From NCBI RefSeq assembly GCF_003287875.1, contig NZ_QMKK01000054.1, positions 310,001-374,000 of the forward strand: a stretch of 64,000 nucleotides of DNA, in the 5' to 3' direction. Position 1 is the stretch's first letter. Each line of letters opens with the position of its first letter. This DNA is from Martinezella tropici (GTDB lineage: Bacteria > Pseudomonadota > Alphaproteobacteria > Rhizobiales > Rhizobiaceae). Positions 1 to 9,628 of the stretch are shown here, piece after piece. Under the pieces are notes generated by a model. It saw only the letters and a list, made by a program, of their open reading frames with translations. It was not told the origin of the DNA and ran no database searches. Both the position numbers and the translations under genes were made by a program.

Positions 1-2542
1 GCGATTGGCGCAACGGTTCCGCGGCTGCCCTGAAGTCAGCCCAGGGATCCGAGCGGAGCGCGGCAAGCCGCGTCGGCACGTTGAGCACGGTAAAATAGTC
101 CGGGCCGATGGCTGGGCTCAACTCGTCCCAGGAGAGCGGCATGGAGACGGCGGCTCCGGGACGAGCGCGGGTGGAATAGGGCGCGACGGCGGTCGAACCG
201 CGCTGGTTCCTGAGATAATCGATCAGGATCTTGCCGCGTCGTTTCGATTTGGTGATCGTCGAAACATAGCGTCCGGGACTGTCGGCCGCCATCGCATCGG
301 CGATACCCTTTGTGAAAGCCTTGACCGCAGGCCATTCAGTCTTGGCGACCAACGGGCAGACGATATGCAGCCCTTTGCCGCCCGAGGTTTTGATAAACGG
401 AACGAGACCTGCCTGTTTCAGGCGCTCGCCGGTTTCTTCCGCGGCGGCGATGACCTCGGTCCAGTCGACGCCCGGCCCCGGATCGAGATCCATGATGATC
501 ATGTCAGGCTTTTCCCACTGGCCGACCATCGATCCCCAGGGATGCACTTCGAGAACGGCCGCCTGCACGAGGCCGATCAGGCCGTTCAGATCGTTGATGC
601 TCACATAGGGCTCTTCGTCCTGCGGATCCTTCGCCAGGGCGATATTCCGGTTCATGCCCTTCCAGGCATGCTTCTGGAAGAAGTGCTGACCGCCGATGCC
701 GTTCGGGCAGCGGACGAGCGCGAGCGGCCGGCCGACGACGTAGGGGCCCATGTAGCGCCAAACCTGCGTGTAATAATCCGCAAGTCCTGCCTTGGTCACG
801 CCCTCGTCCGGCCAGTAGAGGCGGTCGCCATGCGTCAAGGATACGCTGCTGCGGGCGGGCTTTTCGGCTGAAGCGCCGGTGGCGGTTTTCGGTGTTTCCC
901 GAACGATCTCGAGCGGGTTCTTATCCTCTCTCAAGCCACGGAAGGAGGCGTGACGCAGGTGGCCATCGGCCGTCCACGCACGGAACTCGACCTCCGCCAC
1001 CAGTTCGGGCCGCACGAAGCGGACGCCGCGATTTTCTTCGGCCGTCAGCTTCGTTGCAAAGGGATTTTGCTCCGCTTTCAGGCGACCAAGCGTTTTGAAA
1101 AGCTGCTCGGCAACAATGTGCGTGTAACCTGTGCCGACGCGACCGACATGTTCGAGCTTGCCGTCCTCATAGATGCCAAGGACCAGCGAGCCGATTGCCT
1201 TTCGCGATGTCGTGGAGGGAACCCAGCCACCGATGACGAATTCCTGCCGCGACGAACATTTCGATTTGACCCAGGTCTTTCCGCGACCGGGACGATAGGG
1301 ATCGTTGGCGATTTTCGAGACGATCCCTTCCAGGCTCAGCCGGCAGGCGTGGCTTAGCAGCAGGTCGCCGTTCTCGTCAAAATGGCTGCTGAAGCGAAGC
1401 ATGCCTGTCTCGGATGAAATGATCGTCCGCAGTAGCTCCTTTCGGCTGACCAAAGGACAGGAGACAAGATCATAGCCATCGAGATGGAGGAGATCGAAGG
1501 CGTAGAAGACGAAACGATCGCTGCGGCCTTCGCTGAGGTCGGCCTGAAGTGCTGAAAAGTCCGAGGCGCCGGCCGTCGGCTCGACGACCAGTTCGCCATC
1601 GATGATCGCCGTACCGACGGGCAGATCCTTGAAGGCGGCGATGATCTCCTTGCCGAACTTTCCGGTCCAGTCGAGCCCGCTGCGGGTGAGCAGCTTGATG
1701 CGCCCGGCCTCTATGCGGACTTCTAGCCGATAGCCGTCGAACTTGATTTCGTGCAGCCAGCGCGCGCCCGAGGGTGGCTTTGCCACGAGCGTTGCCAGGG
1801 CCGGCTCAATGAAGGTCGGCAGGTGCGCCTTCCTGGCCCCCTTTAGGGATGATGGATCGATAGCCTTCGCATCCGCTTCCGGTTCGGCTTTATGCGTTTT
1901 TTCCCTGGTGGCACCATTCGCCCGGCTGCGATCGATCTTGCCGGTCTTCGAGGACCAGCCCGGTTTCTCGCCTTCGACGTCATCGATGACGCGCCCTGTT
2001 TTGGCCGATTCCGGGCGTTCTTCAAGAATGTCGGGTGCCCCTTCCGGGCGGGCCGCATCGTCCTCCCCCTTGATCAGCAGCCAGTTTTCCCGCTTTTCGC
2101 GCGGCTTTCCCGCCATACGGATCAGGTGCCAGCGGCCGCCAAGTTTTTTTCCATGGAGCTCGAATTCGAGATGTCCTTTGTTCAGGCCCTTGTGGGGGTC
2201 GCCAAGCGGCGTCCAGGAGCCCTTGTCCCAGACGAGGACGGTGCCTCCGCCATATTCGCCCTTCGGGATCGTGCCCTCGAAATCGCCGTATTCCAGCGGA
2301 TGGTCCTCGGTCTGCACGGCGAGGCGCTTCTCACCCGGCACGAGACTTGGCCCCTTGGTCACGGCCCAGCTCTTCAGGACGCCATCGAGTTCGAGGCGGA
2401 AATCATAATGGAGCCGGCGGGCATCATGCTTCTGGATGACGAAGCTGTCTCCCGAGGCTCTCCGCTTTTCCTGGTTTGCGCGCCCTTTCGGCTCGGTCGT
2501 CTTCGTGAAATCACGTTTGCGGTTATAGGTTTCCAATACCAT
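1..2542 (-). CDS. ligD: Multidomain DNA ligase D, 3' end just outside the window
   Basis: ATP-dependent ligase of bacterial non-homologous end joining, which works with Ku to trim, fill and seal double-strand breaks. I translated the minus strand from an ATG at 2542 and it stays open to base 1 (847 codons). Domains run in the order typical of rhizobial LigD. A phosphoesterase module comes first (HDARRLHYDFRLELDG near residues 38-53). The adenylation domain follows, with nucleotidyl-lysine K267 in KFDGYR. The C-terminal primase-polymerase module carries the metal-binding MDLDPGPG acids D685 and D687. The visible end resembles the usual LigD C-terminus, so only a few codons are probably missing. 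The start lies two bases after the ku stop, indicating an operon. The identification is firm; the exact end is not visible. Confidence 0.95.
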   Translation of the reverse strand, partial: MVLETYNRKRDFTKTTEPKGRANQEKRRASGDSFVIQKHDARRLHYDFRLELDGVLKSWAVTKGPSLVPGEKRLAVQTEDHPLEYGDFEGTIPKGEYGGGTVLVWDKGSWTPLGDPHKGLNKGHLEFELHGKKLGGRWHLIRMAGKPREKRENWLLIKGEDDAARPEGAPDILEERPESAKTGRVIDDVEGEKPGWSSKTGKIDRSRANGATREKTHKAEPEADAKAIDPSSLKGARKAHLPTFIEPALATLVAKPPSGARWLHEIKFDGYRLEVRIEAGRIKLLTRSGLDWTGKFGKEIIAAFKDLPVGTAIIDGELVVEPTAGASDFSALQADLSEGRSDRFVFYAFDLLHLDGYDLVSCPLVSRKELLRTIISSETGMLRFSSHFDENGDLLLSHACRLSLEGIVSKIANDPYRPGRGKTWVKSKCSSRQEFVIGGWVPSTTSRKAIGSLVLGIYEDGKLEHVGRVGTGYTHIVAEQLFKTLGRLKAEQNPFATKLTAEENRGVRFVRPELVAEVEFRAWTADGHLRHASFRGLREDKNPLEIVRETPKTATGASAEKPARSSVSLTHGDRLYWPDEGVTKAGLADYYTQVWRYMGPYVVGRPLALVRCPNGIGGQHFFQKHAWKGMNRNIALAKDPQDEEPYVSINDLNGLIGLVQAAVLEVHPWGSMVGQWEKPDMIIMDLDPGPGVDWTEVIAAAEETGERLKQAGLVPFIKTSGGKGLHIVCPLVAKTEWPAVKAFTKGIADAMAADSPGRYVSTITKSKRRGKILIDYLRNQRGSTAVAPYSTRARPGAAVSMPLSWDELSPAIGPDYFTVLNVPTRLAALRSDPWADFRAAAEPLRQS

Positions 2543-2544
2543 CG

Positions 2545-3432
2545 TCAGCCTGCCTTGCGTTGCGAGCGGGACGAGGATGCGGCTTGCGATTTCTCTGCCT
2601 TGCGAGACGCAGAACCGGCCTTTTGCGAGGCGCGTTTCGCACTTGCCTTGCCGCGACCATCAGCGCCGGCGCTCTGGCGCAAAGCTTCCATGAGGTCCGT
2701 CACCTTGGCGATTTTTGCCGGCTCGCGTTTCGGGATCGCCCTGCCTTCGACCTTGGCTTTGACGAGTTCCGTCAGTGCCGCTTCGTAGCGATCCTCGAAT
2801 TCCGCAGCGTCGAAGCTGCCTTCCTTCGTGGCAATGATATGCTTGGCAAGCTCGAGCATCTCGCCCTTGATCTTCATGTCGGGCACATCCTCGAAAGCCT
2901 CTTTTGCCGACCGAACCTCATAGTCAAAGTTCAAGGTGGTGGCGATCAGCCCCTTGCCGTGCGGGCGGATCATGAGGGTTCGCAAACGGCGAAACAGGAC
3001 GGCCTGCGCAATGGCGGCCACTTTCTTCCTGCGCATGCCCTCGCGGATCAGCGCAAAGGCTTCCTCGCTGGCCGAAGAGGAAGGGGCGAGATAGTAGGGC
3101 CGGTCAAAATAAACATCGTCGATATCCGAGCACGCCAGGAAAGCCTTTACGTGCAGGACCTTGTCGCTTTCCGGCACGGCGGCAGCGACTTCCTCCGGCT
3201 CCAGCACGATGTAATCGTCCTTGTTGAGCTCATAACCCTTGACCTGGTCGTCGCGCGGTACCGGTTTTTCGGTCTGGCTGTCGATGAACTCGCGCCTAAC
3301 ACGATTGCCGGTTTCCCGGTTCAGCGTATGGAAGGAAATGCGCTCCGAGGTCGAGACCGCCGTGTAAAGGGCGACGGCACAGCTGACCTCTCCGAATTTC
3401 AGATATCCTTTCCATTGCGCGCGCGGGCTCAT
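2545..3432 (-). CDS. ku: Ku DNA end-binding protein
   Basis: Bacterial Ku homodimer subunit, which threads onto double-strand ends and recruits LigD. The 295-residue product begins MSPRAQWKGYLKFGEVSC, the usual start of the Ku beta-barrel, and keeps the family pattern through HTLNRETGNRVRREF and the central YFDRPYYLAP stretch. The last 50 or so residues form a lysine-, alanine- and serine-rich tail like the DNA-binding extensions of other bacterial Ku proteins. It is first in a two-gene unit with ligD and the genes are separated by two bases, so translational coupling is likely. Rhizobia often carry several ku-ligD sets, so this need not be the only one in the genome. Confidence 0.96.
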   Translation of the reverse strand: MSPRAQWKGYLKFGEVSCAVALYTAVSTSERISFHTLNRETGNRVRREFIDSQTEKPVPRDDQVKGYELNKDDYIVLEPEEVAAAVPESDKVLHVKAFLACSDIDDVYFDRPYYLAPSSSASEEAFALIREGMRRKKVAAIAQAVLFRRLRTLMIRPHGKGLIATTLNFDYEVRSAKEAFEDVPDMKIKGEMLELAKHIIATKEGSFDAAEFEDRYEAALTELVKAKVEGRAIPKREPAKIAKVTDLMEALRQSAGADGRGKASAKRASQKAGSASRKAEKSQAASSSRSQRKAG

Positions 3433-3618
3433 AGGCGGGCTCCCAGTCGTCCAGGCTCAAGATCGACAATGGAAGTCAAACGACATTCGCCGATCATTGT
3501 TCCCTTCCCGCGCGGAAGCGGTGCACCGCCAATCATGCCGGGAACGATCGAGAAATGCCCAAGGCGCCGTCGATGGAGACCGGGTCATCAGACCAGGCCC
3601 ATCTATATCAGTCCAACC

Positions 3619-4713
3619 TCACTTCCAGCTGGTATAGTCCGATGCGACGCAGCCGAAGGGGGCTCGTTGATCGCCGAAACGCTTCTTCAGCTGATCGCAG
3701 CCCCAGCGATTGAGGGGAGCAGGCATCATATTGTTGAGATCCATGGCCGGCGACGTGAATTGCGAGCCGGCGCTGGTCACATACCAGAGCCAGTAGCCAA
3801 GAAGGCCGCCGATAATCAGGAGTATGACGAGGAAGAACCTCGCGAGCCGCGCCAGGACGGACAGGCCCTTTTTCGCTCGTGCGACGAGTTCCGGCGGATG
3901 GCTGCCCAGTTCGGCTGTCAGTGGCGCGAGCGTTCTGGCGCGCTCGTCTGCCGTCATGTCAATTCGCTCCAGTCGCTGATCGAGAAGCACCGGGAGAGCC
4001 GCTTTCCCATGCCAGACGGCCAGGCCCACGGCTTTGCCGCCCTTTTCGCCGACGAGCAGAGGCTGCTCTCCCGGTTCAAAACGCGTATGGGCCGCTCTTC
4101 CGGTCCATCTGTTGGCGACCTTATCCGCGTAGGTCACCGTCAACCGCTTGCCTTTGCGCTGAAACGTGGTGATTTCCACCGGGACCGGCACCAATTGAGC
4201 GGGCTGGCGCAACTGCCCGCGAACTCGCCAGATGCGCAAGAGCTGGAAGATCATGGCGATACAGGCGCCGCCGAGCAGGGCAACGAATACGGCAAGCGTG
4301 ATGATCCGGTTCCAGAGCTTTTCAAGCCCAAGGCTGAGGGTCGCCAATTCCGGATGATCCGCGGAGATCACCAGGTCCGTTTCATAGTCGCCGGCATGGA
4401 TGTCGACGAACATGATCTCGACATCCTTGTCGTAGTTCTGGCCTTTATAGGCATAATTGAGATGAGCGGAACAACTGGTGAAGAAGCCCTTCCGGGTCGA
4501 GCATTTTCCATCGCGGATATCGCCGCTATCGAGCACGACGGGATTTTGGTTGATCGTCCAATCTCTCAATATGTCGGGCGTTTCGGAAACTGCCATGAAA
4601 ACGGTCAGGCCGATCAATATCGGTAGCGAGAAGTAGACGGCCCTCGGCATCGAAATCACGCCCTGAGCAAGCATGAGAGCTCTCTGAGGAAGCTTGATCG
4701 TCGGAAATGTCAT
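3619..4713 (-). CDS. Membrane protein of unknown function with three predicted transmembrane segments
   Basis: I do not recognise this protein. From the ATG at 4713 it is 364 residues; an upstream in-frame start at 4839 is possible, but the extra 42 residues look non-native. Hydrophobic segments lie near residues 24-41, 133-155 and 296-315. A soluble loop between the first two contains a two-cysteine stretch (CSTRKGFFTSC) followed by LNYAYKGQNYDKDV. This loosely resembles DUF3592-type loops in which a short beta domain sits outside the membrane, but I would not assign the family. A second, cytoplasmic domain of about 140 residues separates segments two and three. The C-terminus has two more cysteines. 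It stands alone between ku and an MFS exporter, so context gives no function. Confidence 0.7.
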   Translation of the reverse strand: MTFPTIKLPQRALMLAQGVISMPRAVYFSLPILIGLTVFMAVSETPDILRDWTINQNPVVLDSGDIRDGKCSTRKGFFTSCSAHLNYAYKGQNYDKDVEIMFVDIHAGDYETDLVISADHPELATLSLGLEKLWNRIITLAVFVALLGGACIAMIFQLLRIWRVRGQLRQPAQLVPVPVEITTFQRKGKRLTVTYADKVANRWTGRAAHTRFEPGEQPLLVGEKGGKAVGLAVWHGKAALPVLLDQRLERIDMTADERARTLAPLTAELGSHPPELVARAKKGLSVLARLARFFLVILLIIGGLLGYWLWYVTSAGSQFTSPAMDLNNMMPAPLNRWGCDQLKKRFGDQRAPFGCVASDYTSWK

Positions 4714-5010
4714 TGTCTGCCTGAAACTCCGAATGTGAATGGTCGCGTAGGCATCCGCAAAGCAGGGGCGACGCGGCGGCATCGCAAAATCCTGGGGTCC
4801 GACTTTGCGCCTACGATTGCAGCGCGGGAAAATAGACAATTTGCATGGCAGCTCAATATGTGGTTGTGGAACATCCGCAACTTAAAGGCGGCGTGGTCGC
4901 TAAACGCTCGCACGGTGTGACTTTTTTGTCCCGCAAGGTTGACTGGGCCGCTGGATATTCCCATCGACTGCGATGGCAACGATCGGGCTGGCGCCCGGCC
5001 GTAAGCCGCG

Positions 5011-6639
5011 TCAGGTTGCGTCGAGATAGGGCTTCAAGGGCATGTCATCATGTCTCGGCACCGTCTGCCGTTCGATCATATGGTGGATGACCGGCGGCTG
5101 ATCGCCACGGTGCAGAGCATCGAGGCGTTCGGCGACCTCGACGTCGGCATGCGTCTGGCGCTGGCTATGGCGGACATAGTCTATCCAGGTTGGCAAATGG
5201 TAGCTTTCGGTCCAGGTGGTCGGCTTTTCCAGGTCGCGCAACAGCGACCATTGCTTGGCCCCGTCCCGGATTCTCATCCGGCGCCGTTGCGCCATGACGG
5301 CCAGAAATTCCGGCACGTCTTCCTGGTCGATGCTGTAATCCACCATGACCAGGATCGGGCCGCTTCGCGAGCGCAGGTCGAGCAGCAGCTGCGGTTCGCT
5401 GAAGGTGTTGGTCGGATCGAGGTTCAAGGATTCGAAGTCCGGCTGGCGTAGCAGGATACCGAGCAGGCCGCCTATGGCCAAGGCGGCGCTTGCGATGAGG
5501 AGCGCGCCGGTGACGCCATGGGCGTCGGCCAGTGCACCCCAGAGCCAGCTTCCCACGGCCATGCCGCCGAAGGTGGCGGTCTGGTAGAGCGAAAGTGCAC
5601 GGCCGACGACCCAGCGCGGCGTGGAAAGCTGAACGGTGACGTTGAACAGCGAGAAGGCCTGCACCCAGGCGACGCCTGCCGGCATGAGGAGAAGGCAGCT
5701 CAGCCATACCTGGTCGCTCAACGCAAGAAAGAGGCAGCTGACCGCCAGCGTGAAGAAGGCGCCACGGATCACCCATTCATTGCTGAGGAGATCGCGAATG
5801 TGGCCGATCAGCAGCGCCCCGCAGATCGCGCCGAAGCCGAAGAAGCCGAGCATGATGCCATAGGTGATTGCCGTGCCATGTACATGGTCGCGGGCAACCA
5901 GCGGCAGAAGCGCGAGAATGACGATCGCCGTCAGGCCGAAGACGAAGCCGCGGCACATCACCTTGAGCAGGTTCGGCGACATCAGGACATAGCGGAACCC
6001 GGCCGACATGGCACTGCCGAAGGGTTCGCGCGGCAGGGTGTTGCGGTCAGGCGCCTTTTTCCAGCGCCACAATGCGAAGATGAGGGCGAAGTAACAGAAG
6101 ACGTTGAAAAGAAATGCGAAAGCAGCACCTGCCGCCGCCACGATGACGCCGCCGATCGCCGGCCCGATGCTGCGCATCAGATTGTAGCTCATGCTGTTGA
6201 GGGCGACGGCGCCCGGCAGGTGGTTGCGCGGCACGACATCGCCCATGGAGGCCTGCCAGGACGGATTGTGCAGGGCGCCGCCGCAGCCGATCAGGAAGGT
6301 GAGGCTCAGCAGCAGCCAGGGCGTCAAGGCATTGGTGTAGGACAGTACCGCAAGCGTCGCAGATACGCACAGCATGAGCATCTGCGCGATCAGCATGATC
6401 CGTCTTCGGTCGTAGTTGTCGGCCAGCGCGCCAGCCGCAAGCGAAAAGATCATAACCGGCAGCGTGGTGGAGGACTGGACCAACGCCACCATGCCGTGAG
6501 AGGTGGCAAGGCTGGTCATGAGCCAGGCAGCACCGACGCCTTCGACCAGCCCACCAAGATTGGAGATGAGCGTTGCCGACCAGAGTGAACGGAATGTCCT
6601 GGACTGGAACGCGACGAGCGGCGAGGTTCTGTTGGGCAT
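5011..6639 (-). CDS. MFS transporter of the EntS/DUF894 type with a C-terminal cytoplasmic domain
   Basis: Major facilitator, probably an exporter of a small molecule, in the inner membrane. The first 430 or so residues hold 11-12 hydrophobic helices. The MFS loop 2-3 signature is seen as GALADNYDRRRIMLIAQ near residues 70-87, and the sequence follows the enterobactin-exporter-like MFS_3 subfamily. The remaining 110 or so residues (from about VMVDYSIDQEDVPEFLAVM) are soluble and look like an antibiotic-monooxygenase-type ferredoxin-like fold, a fusion seen in other members of this group. Total length is 542 residues, longer than a plain MFS protein. No regulator or partner is adjacent, so the substrate is unknown. 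Confidence 0.88.
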   Translation of the reverse strand: MPNRTSPLVAFQSRTFRSLWSATLISNLGGLVEGVGAAWLMTSLATSHGMVALVQSSTTLPVMIFSLAAGALADNYDRRRIMLIAQMLMLCVSATLAVLSYTNALTPWLLLSLTFLIGCGGALHNPSWQASMGDVVPRNHLPGAVALNSMSYNLMRSIGPAIGGVIVAAAGAAFAFLFNVFCYFALIFALWRWKKAPDRNTLPREPFGSAMSAGFRYVLMSPNLLKVMCRGFVFGLTAIVILALLPLVARDHVHGTAITYGIMLGFFGFGAICGALLIGHIRDLLSNEWVIRGAFFTLAVSCLFLALSDQVWLSCLLLMPAGVAWVQAFSLFNVTVQLSTPRWVVGRALSLYQTATFGGMAVGSWLWGALADAHGVTGALLIASAALAIGGLLGILLRQPDFESLNLDPTNTFSEPQLLLDLRSRSGPILVMVDYSIDQEDVPEFLAVMAQRRRMRIRDGAKQWSLLRDLEKPTTWTESYHLPTWIDYVRHSQRQTHADVEVAERLDALHRGDQPPVIHHMIERQTVPRHDDMPLKPYLDAT

Positions 6640-6899
6640 GTCGGCTTTTCTTCATCGGATTGTCTTGCTCGGCGGGCGTGGCAAACTCTCCCAAAGCGCA
6701 TGCGCAGCCGAGTCGACCTCAGCCTATAGTGATTTGCTAATTTCCGAAATGATTTTGGAATAATATTCTCACTGATGAAGCGAAAATGCGCGCGACGCCG
6801 GGACCGGTCTCCAGACCTGTCACCCAGCGAAAGCGCGCTTCATTTTCCCATCAGGCCCTACGCCCCTTTCCCAGAGAGATCGAAGCCGTATGGAAATCC

Positions 6900-8252
6900 T
6901 TATGCGAAGAGGGCGGCTTCCGGTTTTCGACTTACCGTTGCCTGATGCTTTGCATTCTTCGTCTTCATGGCCCTGCCGGCGACATAGACCTCGCTGACGC
7001 AGCGGTCGTCGCCCATGGTCTGGAGAATGAACAGCTCTTCGGCAAGCGAGGTTGCCGTGCGCATGCGGAATTCCATTGCCGACTTGGCGCTGGAATCAAG
7101 CACGACGATATCGGCATCCGCGCCTGCCTGGAGCGAGCCGATCTGCTTCTCCAGGCCAAGCGCCAGCGCATTGCCGCGCGTCATGCGGTAGAAGGAATTG
7201 AACGGCGTCAGCCGTTGCCCCTGCAGATGCAGCACCTTGTAGGCCTCGTCCATCGTTTCCAGCATGGAAAAGCTGGTCCCTGCGCCGACATCCGTTGCGA
7301 CCGACCAGCGCGCACCAAGCCTGTCGAACTCCGCGGCGTTAAAGAGCCCGGAACCAAGGAAGAGGTTCGAGGTGGGGCAGAAGACACCGACCGCGCCGGT
7401 TTCGGCGAGCACCGCGACTTCCCGTTCGCTCATATGGATGCAATGGCCGAGCAGCATACGGTCGTTGAGAAGGCCGTAGCGGGCGTAGATATCGGTATAG
7501 TCCTTGGCCTCCGGATAGAGAGATGTGGCAAAGGCGATCTCATCGCGATTTTCCGAGAGATGCGTCTGGACATAGCAATCCGGGTGTTCGGCAACGAGCG
7601 CCTTGCTCATCTCCATCTGCTCGGGAGTCGAGGTAATGGCAAAGCGCGGGCTGATGGCATAATGCACGCGGCCGCGGCGGTGCCATTTGTCGATGAGCCG
7701 CTTGGTCTCGTCGTAGCCGCGCTGCGGCGTATCGCGCAGTGCATCCGGCGCGTTGCGATCCATCATGACCTTGCCGCCGATCATGCACATGCCGCGCGCT
7801 TCGGCTGCCGCGAAATAGGCATCGACGCTTTGCGGATGCACCGAACAATAGGCGACGGCCGTCGTGGTGCCGTTCGACAGGAGCTCGTCCATGAAGCGAT
7901 CGGCGACTTCAGCTGCGTGGGCGGCGCGGGCAAACTTCTGCTCTTCGACGAAAATATAGGTGTTCAGCCATTCGAGCAGCTGCGCGCCGTAAGACGCGAT
8001 CGCCTGCGTCTGCGGGAAATGCAGGTGTGTGTCGATGAAGCCCGGCAGGATGAGGTTCGGACGGTGATCCGCGATCCTGATGCCGGCATCGGCCAGCTTG
8101 CGAATGTCGCCATAGGCACCGATTTCCACGATCTTGCCATCGCGAACGAAGACCGCGCCGTCGTCGATATAGCGATAGGAGGCGGTATCGTCGATGCCTT
8201 GCGGCTCGGCGAGGAAGGTCAGCACGCGGCCACGGATCAGGATTTCATTCAT
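6900..8252 (-). CDS. guaD: Guanine deaminase
   Basis: Zinc amidohydrolase that converts guanine to xanthine and ammonia, an entry point to purine catabolism. The 450-residue protein has the metal-binding GFIDTHLHFPQ motif (H76, H78), the QTHLSEN and GHCIHMSE histidine motifs, and the late aspartate of TDVGAGTS. Length matches the family. It overlaps the 3' end of the urate oxidase gene by four bases (ATGA), so both are read from one message beginning left of the LysR gene. The pairing of guanine deaminase with PuuD-type urate oxidase supports guanine rather than another amidohydrolase substrate. Related chlorohydrolases share the fold, but the context makes guanine the clear choice. Confidence 0.94.
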   Translation of the reverse strand: MNEILIRGRVLTFLAEPQGIDDTASYRYIDDGAVFVRDGKIVEIGAYGDIRKLADAGIRIADHRPNLILPGFIDTHLHFPQTQAIASYGAQLLEWLNTYIFVEEQKFARAAHAAEVADRFMDELLSNGTTTAVAYCSVHPQSVDAYFAAAEARGMCMIGGKVMMDRNAPDALRDTPQRGYDETKRLIDKWHRRGRVHYAISPRFAITSTPEQMEMSKALVAEHPDCYVQTHLSENRDEIAFATSLYPEAKDYTDIYARYGLLNDRMLLGHCIHMSEREVAVLAETGAVGVFCPTSNLFLGSGLFNAAEFDRLGARWSVATDVGAGTSFSMLETMDEAYKVLHLQGQRLTPFNSFYRMTRGNALALGLEKQIGSLQAGADADIVVLDSSAKSAMEFRMRTATSLAEELFILQTMGDDRCVSEVYVAGRAMKTKNAKHQATVSRKPEAALFA

Positions 8253-9487
8253 TGGGTCTTCTCCCCATTGACGGCACTTTCATACCAGGAGACGAGCAGG
8301 CGGCGCTCCCCGTCGGTTATGTGAGAGGCGTTGGCGGGCGGCATGGCGTGGCTACGGCCGGCCTGCAGATAGATCTCGCGCGCATGGGCGGCGATATCGC
8401 GATCGGTCTCGAACATCACCCCCTTCGGCGGAGCGACGATGCCCTCCCAGCTTGGCTCCTTCGCATGGCACATGGAGCAGCGACCCATCACGGTATCGCG
8501 GACCTTTGGGAAATCCTGCGCCGTTATGAAGGGCTGCTGGATGGCAGAGATCTTCGTCGTGGGTTCGCCGGTCAGGATCTTCGGCACCGTGGAAAGCCAC
8601 ATGATGATGATGAAAAGCACGACGGTGATCAGCCAGGTCCAGGTCGGGTTGCCGGCATTGGCGTGGCGGGTGTTGAACCAATGGCGGATCGTGACACCCA
8701 TTAGGAAGACGAGCGAGGCGATGATCCAGTTGAACTGCGTGCCGAAGGCCAGCGGGTAGTGGTTCGACAGCATCAGGAACAGCACGGGCAGCGTCAGGTA
8801 GTTGTTATGTGTGGAGCGTTGCTTGGCGATCCTGCCGTATTTCGGATCGGGCTTGCGCCCGGCAAGCAGGTCGGCGACAACGATCTTCTGGTTCGGAATG
8901 ATGATGAAGAAGACATTGGCCGACATGATCGTCGCCGTGAAGGCACCGAGATGCAGGAAGGCGGCACGGCCGGTAAAGAGATGGGTATAGCCCCAGGCCA
9001 CCGCCACCAGGATGAAATAGAGCGCCACCATCAGCCGCGTATTGTCGTTGCCGAAGGGCGATTTGCAGATCAGATCGTATAGGAGCCAGCCGCCGGCGAT
9101 CGAGCAGAGCGAAATGGCGATTGCCACCGGCTTGGAGACGTCGAGCACGGCCGGGTCGATCATGTAGAGATCGGCGCCGGCGTAATAGACGAGACAGAGC
9201 ATGCCGAAGCCCGACAGCCAGGTGACATAGCTTTCCCATTTGAACCAGACGAGATGGTCCGGCATGTTGGCGGGCGCCACCAGATACTTCTGGATATGGT
9301 AGAAGCCGCCGCCATGCACCTGCCACTCCTCGCCATAGGCTCCCGGCGGCAGGGCGGGGTGCTTTTTCAGGCCGAGGTCAAGTGCTACGAAATAGAACGA
9401 CGAACCGATCCAGGCGATGGCGGTAATGACGTGCAGCCAGCGGACGGCGAAGGTCAGCCAGTCCCAGGCGATGGCATATTCATACAT
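8249..9487 (-). CDS. puuD: Membrane-bound urate oxidase with C-terminal cytochrome c domain
   Basis: Oxidises urate to 5-hydroxyisourate and passes electrons to the respiratory chain instead of oxygen, as established for the PuuD family. The 412-residue protein has about eight hydrophobic helices in its first 300 residues, beginning with a histidine-bearing WLHVITAIAWIGSSF helix. A c-type haem site follows near the C-terminus, CSMCH at C337, C340 and H341, with a methionine ligand candidate in HAMPP. It is the first gene of a two-gene unit with guaD and is divergent from the LysR regulator at 9629, its probable regulator. No cofactor-free uricase is seen in the window, so this is the urate-oxidising step here. 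Confidence 0.93.
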   Translation of the reverse strand: MYEYAIAWDWLTFAVRWLHVITAIAWIGSSFYFVALDLGLKKHPALPPGAYGEEWQVHGGGFYHIQKYLVAPANMPDHLVWFKWESYVTWLSGFGMLCLVYYAGADLYMIDPAVLDVSKPVAIAISLCSIAGGWLLYDLICKSPFGNDNTRLMVALYFILVAVAWGYTHLFTGRAAFLHLGAFTATIMSANVFFIIIPNQKIVVADLLAGRKPDPKYGRIAKQRSTHNNYLTLPVLFLMLSNHYPLAFGTQFNWIIASLVFLMGVTIRHWFNTRHANAGNPTWTWLITVVLFIIIMWLSTVPKILTGEPTTKISAIQQPFITAQDFPKVRDTVMGRCSMCHAKEPSWEGIVAPPKGVMFETDRDIAAHAREIYLQAGRSHAMPPANASHITDGERRLLVSWYESAVNGEKTQ

Positions 9488-9628
9488 GGGAACTCCTCCC
9501 GATCTCTATGGGAGTGTTTGCCATCCCTCCATTTTCTCGAAAATCCCGGTTAATCCGCCAACACTTTCAAAAAAATCTATAAGATGAACTCTGGTTTGTT
9601 CCGCCCGCCGATGTGGTAGAAAGGTGCC
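9488..9628. promoter_or_regulatory. Divergent promoter region between puuD-guaD and the LysR gene
   Basis: The 141-base gap is AT-richer than the flanking genes. It contains a short perfect inverted repeat ATCT-ATA-AGAT at 9575-9585, close to the T-N11-A style of LysR sites. The divergent layout is the usual LysR autoregulation plus target-gene arrangement. The operator role is an inference. Confidence 0.4.

Noticed and set aside
2560..4626. A 688-codon open frame on the plus strand opposite ku and the unknown membrane protein.
   Set aside because: Its translation is rich in Arg, His and Gly with no motif, and the minus strand carries recognised Ku. High GC content makes long antisense frames common here.
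5518..6588. A 356-codon plus-strand frame opposite the MFS gene.
   Set aside because: Composition (many Gln, Arg, His, Glu) is that of a reversed membrane protein gene; no motif.
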